DNA of 25,190 nucleotides from Clavulina sp. PMI_390 (lineage: Eukaryota; Basidiomycota; Agaricomycetes; Cantharellales; Hydnaceae), in the NCBI GenBank assembly GCA_015039315.1, contig WIDE01000162.1:8754-33943 (forward strand), written 5' to 3'. Both the position numbers and the translations under genes were made by a program. Below the pieces are notes generated by a model that was not told the origin of the DNA, did not search any database, and saw only the letters and a list, made by a program, of their open reading frames with translations. Each line of letters starts with the position of its first letter. Position 1 is the first letter of the stretch. Below, piece after piece: positions 11,161 through 20,887 of this stretch.

Positions 11161-13121
11161 ATGGTTCAAACCTCAAGCTGGCCAGTAACAGCCCCCAGCC
11201 TCCTTCACCTCCCTGTTCGCAAATCGGTTTCTATAGGCGCATGCCTGATCGTAATAGTATACATACTCACCAACTCAGGCCAAATCATTCAAACAGCAAA
11301 ATACCCTCCTCTTTTGGCTCCCGAGTCGGACGTCGATATCATCTTTTCTCATTCTTCTACACCCACAGTCGACCCTGACTGGTGCGATCCTAGTACCTAT
11401 CCCCCCGACAGCCTCGAGCACCTGTTGCTCGCCCCACAAGCAAATAAGGATCCAGTTTGGGGAGCGGAGAATCATCTCCAGTTCAAAAGTTGGTGCAGCT
11501 GTCGACAAACCCACTCGTGTAAGCCGAACCAAAATGAAGGTATGGATCCCGAGCCAGTTTTACTATTCCCAGAGACTAGAAACACCTCCTTATCTGTATC
11601 TAGTTGTCCTTCTGAATGTCAATCACTTTCAGGTGTGTCGAGCTCGATGATGGTGCCTCACTCCGTCACTGTCCTCAATTATCTTGCTCAGACGTGGTAC
11701 AAGAACAGCATCGATTCAAATAACGGGGGTGAAACGGTGTGGTAAATAGTATTGTGATCCTATCTCTAGCTCATGTTTGATGGCTTATCATTGTTGCAGG
11801 GGAGTATCTATTGTATGTGCTACATTTATTCTGAAGGTTTCCCTGGCGGCTAAGGCTAGCATCTAGATCGAATCACTTCGGCTCCTCGGTTACACATTCT
11901 TCTATGTCGACACCTTTAGCGACTTGAAACGATTTTACCACGTCTTCTCCCCCAACGTTCTTGCCATCATCATGTCCGATGAGCACGTTTACGAGTGCTG
12001 GAACGATCAGAAAAACTGCGTAAAATCGCCCGAAAATCCACTAGGTCCACCGATTTGGAAGATCTTTACCTTTCACTTCTGGACAACCGCCCACCACCCT
12101 CTTGGACACCCGTGGACACTTGCGCCAGAGGATTACTCACTCTACCGGGAAGATAGGAGGAACGCCAATACATATCTAGGCTATAGTGTTGAGCCTTCGT
12201 GCAATTCTCAACCCGTCGTCCCTCAGAACGAGCGTGCGCGAGGCAGTGTCTACGCCATGACCAAGTGTGTTTCGTACTTTGCCCCTCAGCCCGAGCGCGC
12301 ATGGCCGCCCTCATTCTACAGAAATGCTGCACAGAGACTTGGCGTGCACTTTACTATCGGCGCGATGAATGTATCCGATCCACAGCGTTGCGGTGGCTCA
12401 AAGGAACTGGATATTCCACAACTTGACGACTTCGGCGGGGATGACGTCATGACGAATCTGGGTCTGTTAGACCGGCCGGATTTTGTGCGGAAAGTGGCAG
12501 AAAGCAATGTGCTTCTTGGCGTGGGGCGGCCTTATATCTCGCCGACGCCATATCAGGCGCTATGTGTAGGTGTACCGTTCATCAATCCAATATTGGAGGT
12601 GAGTCATTGATCTACCAAGCTGCGCTCTCTCACGACTTACTATCATGACCGTTTCGCTTATGGCTGCTGGCGGCGATGCATGCCTAATAGTGGGATAGTA
12701 GTCGGCCAGAATACCGTGGGGCCTGGAACACGCAGCATAACGGCCTTCGTGATCTTGATCCTCCATACGTTTATAACGTATTCAAGGACGACGAAGAGGG
12801 TCTGCTGAATGCGATTTCTCAAGCGATGCGACATCCCATATCTCGGTAGATCTTCATGCCTCTGTTGGCAACAGACGTCGTATATCAACCAATCCTGACC
12901 ACCAATTTGTCAATTAACATCAGGTTCATCCCACCAGGACTTTCACTCAAAGATGCTGCCGATCGCCTGAACACTATTCTTCGGAGAAACTGGATGAGAG
13001 CGGCAGAGAAGCTGTTGGAGGAACGGATACGGAACGAAGGGGAGGTGCGTTCTGGGTCTTACTTCTCATGCGTGTCCACAGTTAATCAAGTCTCATTCCC
13101 CCTAAGATATTTACTCTTTAA
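11161..13121 (+). CDS. Glycosyltransferase family 18-like type II membrane protein, copy 1
   Basis: Eight exons: 11161-11539, 11604-11632, 11692-11741, 11800-11812, 11867-12598, 12691-12845, 12924-13044, 13107-13121; 497 residues. A short cytoplasmic N-terminus is followed by one hydrophobic segment (about residues 22-37, GACLIVIVYIL), so a Golgi type II topology is likely. The catalytic region resembles animal MGAT5: GGETVWGVSIIESLRLLGY, then HPLGHPWTLAPEDYSLY, NTYLGYSVEP, and VLLGVGRPYISPTPYQALCVGVPFINP (compare the VGLGFPYEGPAPLEAIANG region of MGAT5, from memory). Glu150 in GGETVW may align with the catalytic glutamate of MGAT5. MGAT5 adds beta-1,6-GlcNAc to N-glycans; the fungal acceptor is unknown. 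Cys-rich motifs (CSCRQTHSCKPN) follow the anchor. The last exon codes only IFTL-stop, matching RFTL-stop in copy 2. Confidence 0.8.
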
Positions 13122-13282
13122 GACCCCCTCTTCACTCATTTTGGGTATCTAAACTCGTTCTCATTTTCTCCACCGTTTGGTTCTTGTTGTGCGCTCGCAG
13201 AAGATCGTTTTCCTCTCCTATTTTCTTTGTACTTTCTCTGGAGGTCTATTCCAAGGTGAATCTCGTCAAGTCTATGAAGTCT
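13122..13282. other. 3' flank of GT18 copy 1
   Basis: A short AT-rich stretch before the duplicated block. No gene seen. Confidence 0.4.
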
Positions 13283-13544
13283 GCTCGATGTTTCGTCATC
13301 GCGTGTGAAGAGTGTTTTGCGCGTCTGAGGCCCTGATTTTTTTCGGAGCCGAGCGCGCTTCTCCCAAAAGCCTCCCCACTTGCCACGATCGTTCACAAGA
13401 TATATGCACACTTTGCGTCAGCGCATGTCAATCACTTAACGAATCCCTTCGATAACCCTCAATTGAGCCCTTCGTTTTTATAAATCGCCGAATCGTGTTA
13501 GCTTGATGCATGGTGAGTGTTTTGCGGATCTGCTCCTTTCACGT
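13283..13544 (+). repeat. Direct duplication, left copy (abuts the N gap)
   Basis: 262 bases repeated at 13557-13818 (offset 274) with two differences, both C in this copy and T in the other, within the first 20 bases. This copy stops exactly at the run of N, while the other continues into the protease gene. It holds a TATAAAT at 13479-13485. Best read as an unmerged contig-end overlap. Confidence 0.85.
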
Positions 13545-13554
13545 NNNNNNNNNN
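13545..13554. other. Assembly gap of 10 N
   Basis: Ten unresolved bases; a round number usually marks a scaffold join of unknown or estimated size. The flanking sequence is the direct duplication. Confidence 0.95.
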
Positions 13555-13556
13555 TG

Positions 13557-13818
13557 GCTCGATGTTTCGTTATTGCGTGTGAAGAGTGTTTTGCGCGTCT
13601 GAGGCCCTGATTTTTTTCGGAGCCGAGCGCGCTTCTCCCAAAAGCCTCCCCACTTGCCACGATCGTTCACAAGATATATGCACACTTTGCGTCAGCGCAT
13701 GTCAATCACTTAACGAATCCCTTCGATAACCCTCAATTGAGCCCTTCGTTTTTATAAATCGCCGAATCGTGTTAGCTTGATGCATGGTGAGTGTTTTGCG
13801 GATCTGCTCCTTTCACGT
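13557..13818 (+). repeat. Direct duplication, right copy (protease promoter side)
   Basis: The second copy of the 262-base block, 260 of 262 bases identical to 13283-13544 by my reading. It leads directly into the 5' region of the subtilase pseudogene. Confidence 0.85.
13753..13759 (+). promoter_or_regulatory. Possible TATA box of the subtilase gene
   Basis: TATAAAT about 160 bases before the start codon at 13916. The distance is rather long unless the 5' leader is about 100-130 bases. Inferred from sequence and position only. Confidence 0.35.
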
Positions 13819-13915
13819 TGTTCATCAAAAGTTCCCTGACTGGTGTCTATTGACATCAAGTTAGCAGCCAATAATTAACAGCACATTACAAACGAAATCA
13901 CTTCTTCTATTGCAC

Positions 13916-16900
13916 ATGGCATTCGCTGTCTTCTTCGCTGCTCTCCTTGCTATCGTTCCTATCCTTTGTTCGACCTCTCCCTCTACAGCCCCCAACCTCC
14001 GCCCCATGTTACCCAGAACAAATGCTATCACGGACGCGTATATTCTTGAGGCAATCTCAGGTGCCAGTCCCAACGTGACCAGTGCTGCGGAGACGCTCGA
14101 CAACATGTTGGACGCACTTGATGGAGTTTATGTTGGACTTGCACAGCTTGGAATCGTGTACACGGTGCGATTGAGTTCGCTCTTTGAATCTAATTATCTC
14201 ACGACAAATTTAATCTACTCTACCCCTGTCCCCAGACCCGCCAGGAATTCCGTTCCAATTTGTTCACTGGTGTCTCAATCACTCTCGCTGTGTGTCCTTG
14301 AGCTTTTGTCCACTTTGGACCTACGACTCATCAGTCTTCTTGATATATTTATGCCCATTTAGAAGCGTTGGGTGAGTTATCATATCTGTTAGCACGAAAT
14401 GCTTGTTGATCTGTTTGCGTATAGGATGCCCATCACCTCTCTATCATCCCTCACATCCAAAGCGTCCATCTAGTCCGACTTTATACGCACCCTAATCCAT
14501 TCGGAATGGAAACAAATGATAGTTCTTGGCATTTTACCCCTGTGGATGGCGAGTCTACCCATAGAATGACGGTCAGTTGCTAGTAACAGCTATCCATCGC
14601 GGCTCCATTTACGCTGGACCGTAATCCTTATCTAGGGGGTTGATAAGATTGATTAACTTGGATATCATGGTAAAGGCATCCTCGTGGGGATCATTGACAC
14701 TGTGAGTTCCCTCTCGCACTTCTTGATTCTTCAACACACTGACTTGTCACAGGGCGTTGATTATACACATCCAGCTCTAGGCAGTGACTTCGGACCAGGG
14801 TACAAGGTGATTAAGGGATATGACTTTGTCAGCGATGCCTACACTGGAACAAACGACCCATAAGCGTCTGTTCGGTGCCCGCCCGTTTACGCGCAGCTTG
14901 CTGAAGGAAGGAAACAAATACCAGAGTACCCGGCCCAGATCCTTTAGACCAATGGTCTGGTTATGGAACTAATGGTATGTGCTTTTTTCATTAATATCCC
15001 TTCAGCTGATCATAGACCTCGATACTTTTTCTCAGTCGCTGGCGTAGTCGGCGCCAAGCCAGGGAGTGAATCCAACGTGTCTGGCGTCTCCGATGAGGCT
15101 TCCTTAGCGATGTAGTGAGTCTCCCTATTTTACCGCCGACCAATGAACCCACTTACGCTGAGTTTTGCTGAGCGAGAGTCGTGTGTTTAGTTGTTCTGGT
15201 GGGGTAACAAATGATATTCTGCTCCAGGCTCTTCTACGCGCTCACAACGACGGGTGCGACGTAATCAGCATGTGTGCCATACTTCTTCCACACCTAAAAC
15301 CTCGGCTCTCATCGACTGATGAGCTTTCGTTAGGTTAATTGGCTGGGCGGCGGGATGGACAGAGCTAGTCGTATTGTAGACTCTGGGACCATCATAACTA
15401 TTGCTGCAGGGAATGACGGGGCAGAAGGCGCTTGGTATGCGAGCGGGCCAGCCCCAGGTATCAACGTTATCAGTGTCGCCTCCGTCGAAAAGTCAGTTAG
15501 TTCTACATCTTCTGCCTTCGCTAACGCAACATTGACTGTATATGGGCCTATCATATATGGTAGCCTCCAACCCTATGGCCTTCCCGCCCAACTCAGCTTC
15601 GACACATATCATTTCATTTTCGCTCTCACGAATGATACGACCTCGCCGAATGATGCTTGTGAGCCTCTCTCTCTATCCACGCCAAATCTAAGCGGGAAGA
15701 TTGTCTTGGTAAGAAGAGGAGGGCGCGATTTCATCCTGAAGCTAGAGAACACTGCTGCGAAGGGGGGCAATATGTCGATCGTCCATGACGAGTAAGCTAG
15801 TCATCTGATTTGCGCGCCGAGATCCTCGTTGACTTGTCAGAATTTGTTTCTCTGCCACTTTCTTATCGTTACAGTATCACAGAGGAGCCGATTGGGCCTG
15901 CCGTCCTCATAAGCGCTCCGGATGGGGCCTATCTCATATCCTAACTTGCAAGTGGAGCTGATATCAAGGTAAATTTTCCAAGTAGAGGAGGAGCGGTGAC
16001 TATTTCTGACCCTAGCGGTGGGCTAGTAAACGCGTTCAGCTCATGGGACCAACCAGCGATATGTGTTTCAAGCCTGCCCTATCGGCTCCTGGAGGAAGTA
16101 CGCACTTTTTGTTTCGGGCCTAACTATTGGGGCTGCAAAATATTCACGCTAGTCTTTGGCACGTCAAGACATCATAACGATATTCCCTGTCAACCTTGGC
16201 TCGTACGCTGTCCTTTCGGGTACTTCGTAAGTCTCCTCTGGCTTCTAAATAAATGCGCTAATTGTTTGCCTCCATCTAGCATGGCAACTCCCTTCGTCGC
16301 TGGTAGTGCAGCGCTTCTTCTTGAAAGATATGAGAAGACGGCTTCTGTCGCTCGTGCATCTCCTGGAAACGACCGCTCATGCTATTTCTCTTGGCTCTGG
16401 CTCTACTAATTACTCCTTGCTACCGCGATTACACTCTCTATCGCAAGCTGGTGCCGGCCTTATCAATGTGTACGATGCTCTGACGACAAAGACTCTGGTA
16501 GAACTAGGCGAAATGCTGCTGAATGATACGGCGCATCTGAGTAATGGGGGGCTTCAGACGATTACTGTGACGAATTTGGGGGCGGAGAGTCAAACCTACG
16601 CTGTTGAACATGTACCTGCTGCCTCTGCTCAGACCTATCCCTCCGTACGTGCTCAACCTCGCAAAGCATCCCCTCACAAACGAAGGCTGATTTGGTATTG
16701 GTTATTCCTTTGGAAGGGAAACATCCGGCCGCTTCATCGTCCGACTCAACTTTCCGCCAACGCCACCGTCTGCATTCGGCCCACACAGTTTACGCTCCGT
16801 GCTGGTGAAGCGCGCGCCATCCAGCTCAATTTCTTTCCTCCCACTTTGCCAGCCACTGATCCCAGCACGTTCCCAATCTACTTTGGTTACATCCAAATGA

Positions 16901-17675
16901 CGTCGTCCACGCGGCTTATCTGGGTCTGGCTGCAAGTGCTCACGACCTCGTCATCATCGATCACACTGAGGAGTATTTTTGTGAAACCCCGTACGTCAAT
17001 GATCACAAATGGAAGGCGGGGATGCGACTGCCCGCGGTGCTCGATCCCGAAGGTAAAGTTATACGTGAGAGTCAGCGGCCTCCGGGGAGTTTCAATATGA
17101 GTGCAGGAGGCGAGGGAGGAGAGGGCGTGAGCTTGCCGACCATCGTACATCGTTTAGCAGCGGGCTCTCCCGCTGTGTACTTTGATCTGGTACATGCAAA
17201 TTCTAATTTCGCAGGCCGTCAAAGGACCATGGAGCCAGACGGTGTCCGTCGAGGCACGTGGCCGCGCTGGAGTGCCCGTGCTCTTCGGGATAGTGGAGTT
17301 GGTGTCGCCTCGCGCACGAAAGTGGATACGACCGATCCAGGCACTTTCGAAACTGTACCAACGGCGGGAAGAATCTTCAAATCGCACTATGTTGCGCGTC
17401 ATGCGGATGAGTCATGTGAGATACTGCGATTCTGCCTCTACTTTTCTACTCTCCTTAAAAGAGCTGAACCTTTTTCACTCTTTCTCTCTTCCGACATAGA
17501 CTCCAATAATGGCTACACCTAATGGACATTCGGCTCCTTCGCAGACGGAACTTTCATCCCCGCTGGGAAATATAGGCTTCTCATGAGAGCGCTCAAAGTC
17601 TTCGAGGATCCTCGTAGTGAGGCTGCCTATGAGGAATGGGTTTCTCCTCCGTTTAATATACGGTACCACAATTAG
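13916..17675 (+). pseudogene. Secreted subtilisin-like serine protease (S8 family), decayed
   Basis: Opens with a signal peptide (MAFAVFFAALLAIVPILCS) and an inhibitor_I9-like propeptide. Recognisable segments follow in order: GILVGIIDT + GVDYTHPALG (catalytic Asp, split by an intron near 14701); GTNDP + VPGPDPLDQ; SGYGTN + VAGVVGAKPG; SCSGGVTND; RIVDSGTIITIAAGNDG (oxyanion Asn, near 15412); a PA-like domain to about 15791; GTS + MATPFVAGSAALLLE (catalytic Ser, split near 16229-16280); a Fn3-like region; and a C-terminal block to 17675 with KYRLLMRALKVFEDP. The catalytic His position (GHGTH in the family) reads GYGTN. Breaks seen: stop at 14654-14656, splice donor GT changed to AT at 14860, frameshift near 15340-15355, stop at 15942-15944, and frameshifts near 16045, 16350-16370 and 16905-16915. 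An active relative would be an extracellular endopeptidase; this copy should not be. Confidence 0.82.
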
Positions 17676-18537
17676 TCATGTGGAGACAACGTGCGATTCG
17701 ACAGAATTGGACATTTGAATTTTTTCCCCGTTTGTATCCGCTTGTCAGTGGCCTTCTAAACCTACACCCTTCTGGAAACCTATCAGTCTTTCTTCTTTCT
17801 CTCACATGATATTTTTTCGGATCTAATGCATAAGCACAGACAATCGCCATTCAGCGTGCATTAAATAACGCGAATTCTATGTATGTTTAATAGAGCTTCA
17901 ATCTTTCAGTAGAACACTCGTATCATCTCAAATTGAGACTGGGGAGCTGGATAAAACATTTTGCGTTCTCTGTTGACACCGAGCGTTTTGCAGTATCTTT
18001 TTTGTCCCATCATAGCCAGGTCTGGATGGCACATTCATTTCTCTCGCCTTCCCGCTCAAGCTGCTCAAGTCTGGTCCCGAATAATATGCGCTGTGTGAGT
18101 TCTCGGCGGTGAGACAGCTCTCGCCTCCAGTCACTGGAGCGAGCGGCCTTGTAAGCGGGCATTTGTGGCACGATAGGTAGTCCAAACTAATATTTGCCTA
18201 TTCTTGATATTTGAGTTTCGCACTGAAGTGGCCTACCGAAATTCACCACTATATGAAGCTCTTCCTACTGCCCGCATGCCTTGGCGGAACCCAACACTCT
18301 TGGGTTTCTCGCCTGACGACGATTCACCCACCCTCCCCCTTTCCCCAGCGGAGGTCCAGGTCGAATAGCCTCTTATCTGTCGAGGCTTCTCTAGTACTCC
18401 TGGTTTCATCTCCCCAGTCTGGCACATTGCCAATCTGTCTCGAAAGTGAGCCTCCATCAGGCCGCCGCAGCACCATTGTGATACCCACTCGTTATATCCT
18501 GCGATACAGACCAATAAAATCCCTCGCTCTCGTCTTG
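17676..18537. other. Intergenic region upstream of GT18 copy 2
   Basis: About 860 bases. A plus-strand open frame (18211-18561) runs in frame into the chosen start of GT18 copy 2, so a longer N-terminus starting at 18253 is possible. That extension has no counterpart in copy 1, so I leave it out. No other gene seen. Confidence 0.45.
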
Positions 18538-20524
18538 ATGTCCCCGTCAATTTCTCAGTGAGTTTCATCGGCTTAGGCTCCTACCTTATGCTAATACTGA
18601 GCACGCTTCTTTCGCACATCAAAATATAGTCGTCAATCCGTTGCTTTCAGTGCATGCCTGGTCATCATCATACTTACGCTCTTAACTGGCTGGGCCCGTG
18701 ACGTCGAAGTGCCAATAGAGTCTCATTCTACCACTGTGACTCTCGAGCTAAACACCCCGGTCGAGGTTGTCATCTCACCCGCTACTCCGGTCCGGCCTGA
18801 TCAATGTGATCCAAGCATATACCCATTGGGTAGCCTCGAAAACCGTTTGCTGTCCCCGCAGGTACACTATGGGCCAGTCTGGGAACCGGAGAATCGCCGG
18901 CAGTTCAAACGGTGGTGTGATTGTCAACAAACTGATTCTTGCGCGCCGAATCAACGCGAAGGTACCCACATCTAGCTTCATTCTTCAATACTATACGACT
19001 GAGCAACCTTTTTTCCCTTCCTAGTTGTCTTGTTGAGCGTTCATCACTTTCAGGTCTGTTATCCCTTCGCGTGAGTTACTTACTTCGTCAACTCACATCC
19101 CATGGTCCAGACATGGTATAAAAACAGCATTGATTCAAGTAACGGAGGCGAAACCGTATGGTTGGTGCCATCTTCAATCTATCTCTCGCTCGTGTCTAAT
19201 GATTGATCTTTATTATAGGGGCGTATCCATTGTAAGTGTTGCTTTCCTGTTTCATTCTGTTCTTCGTTGGTTAAAAAGATCATTTAGATTGAATCCCTTC
19301 GGCTTCTCGGCTACACGTTCTTCTATGTCGACAGCTTCGTGGAAATTCAAGAATTCTACCGCATTTTGTCCGTCAATGTTCTGGCCATCATCATGTCTGA
19401 CGAGCACATATACGAATGTTGGAATGACCAGGAAAACTGCGTAAAATCGCGTAGGAACCCACTCGGTCCACCGATTTGGAAATTCTTCACCTTCCATTTC
19501 TGGCCAGACGCCCAGCACCCTCTTGGACATCCATGGACGCTCGCGCCGGAGGACTACTCACTTCACACTAACAACAAGGATGTCAATACATACCTGGGAT
19601 ATAGTGTGGAGCCATCATGCAATTCCCAACCAGTCGTCTCCCAGGTTGATCGTTTACCGAAAAGCGTTTACGCAATGATGAAGTGCATTTCGTACCTTGC
19701 CCCACAGAGGGAGCGCGCGTGGCCGCCATCATTCTACCAGCATGCTACTCAAAAACTGGGCGTGCACTTTACCATCGGTGCAGTCAATACCACCGATCCG
19801 ACACGCTGTGGTGGAAACCAAGATCTTGTGAAGCCACAATTGAGCGAGTTTGGAGGGGAGGAGGTTATGAAGAACATTGGCCCGTTAGATCGGCCAGACT
19901 TCTTGCGGAAGGTGGCAGAGAGCAAGGTCTTGTTGGGAGTGGGGCGCCCTGCCATCTCGCCGACACCGTATCAGGCATTGTGTGTTGGCGTGCCGTTTAT
20001 TAACCCAATATTGGACGTGAGTATACGATCTTCCGTGTTGCCTGCGCATAAATTTCTAATGGCGTGTGTCGTTGGGCAGTGGGACCGTAACCGGCCAGAA
20101 GACCGTGGGGCCTGGAACACGCAGCACAACGGGCTTCGCGATCTCAACCCTCCATACGTGTATCACGTATTCAAAGATGATCAAGATGGATTGCTTAGTG
20201 CGCTCTCCCAAGCCATGGAGCGTCCCGTATCTCGGTAAGTTTTCGTCATTCATTCGGTAATTAGTTGTTCCTCTGGACATTTTTCGGCTGACGGCCGTCT
20301 ATCATCAACAGCTTCATCCCACCGGGAGTTTCTCTCAAAGAAGTCGCTGAGCGTCTTAACACAATTCTTCGGCGAAACTGGATGAGAGCTGCAGAGGATC
20401 TTTTAGGCGAACGGATACGGAATAAAGGCGAGGTATGGACCCTTCCGAGGCTTCGCTCTTTATGAGAAACTACTGACATGCCCTGCGCTGCATCTGCCCT
20501 CCATTTCAGCGGTTCACCCTATGA
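18538..20524 (+). CDS. Glycosyltransferase family 18-like type II membrane protein, copy 2
   Basis: Nine exons: 18538-18557, 18630-18961, 19025-19053, 19111-19160, 19219-19231, 19288-20016, 20080-20234, 20312-20432, 20510-20524; 487 residues. It is a paralogue of the gene at 11161-13121 with matching introns, including the 29-base and 13-base microexons and a terminal RFTL-stop exon. The membrane anchor is ACLVIIILTLL near residues 14-24. The GT18 landmarks are present: GGETVWGVSIIESLRLLGY, HPLGHPWTLAPEDYSLH, NTYLGYSVEP and VLLGVGRPAISPTPYQALCVGVPFINP. Copy 1 lacks the first intron (18558-18629), which falls before the anchor. The donor of the fourth intron is weak (gttggt at 19161). The 18538 start is chosen because it gives a short cytoplasmic tail like copy 1. 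Likely Golgi enzyme; donor and acceptor sugars are not provable from sequence. Confidence 0.78.
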
Positions 20525-20887
20525 TTTACGGGTCCTGGGACCTTCACTCTGCTACCCCTCCAGCGTTATGGGATCCCTCGTCGCCTCCTTTTCTGCCCTT
20601 CTCACCAGTATATTACACTTTTTTTTCGCGCGCTTTTTGACTCCGCTCATGTGCCACACAGTGCTCCTCACCTGTACCTTGATTTGTCCCTGGGCTTATC
20701 GCTCTGTTTGTACTGGTACTTGGGGCACATTACTATGTGCTTCATCCTGTTCTGGCGCCTAATCGCGGACTAGTAGTATGAGCCGAGGGCAATTGATAGT
20801 AAACTACTAACTACGACGCTTCTGTATCGTAATGTATGCTCTATCGCCAAGAAGTGACACCATAAATAATCGGTCGAAAGCAGAATT
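20525..20887. other. Intergenic region between convergent GT18 copy 2 and F-box B1
   Basis: About 360 bases shared by two 3' ends, with a T-rich run near 20618-20640. An alternative, longer last exon for the F-box gene could end at 20770, but the family tail supports the shorter one. No gene called. Confidence 0.45.

Noticed and set aside
12441..12455. A second TGACGTCA palindrome as a regulatory site.
   Set aside because: It lies inside a coding exon of GT18 copy 1 and is probably a chance match.
13283..13818. Long terminal repeats or a tandem-repeat element around the N gap.
   Set aside because: The copies abut the gap directly, there is no internal element, and the pattern fits an unmerged assembly overlap.
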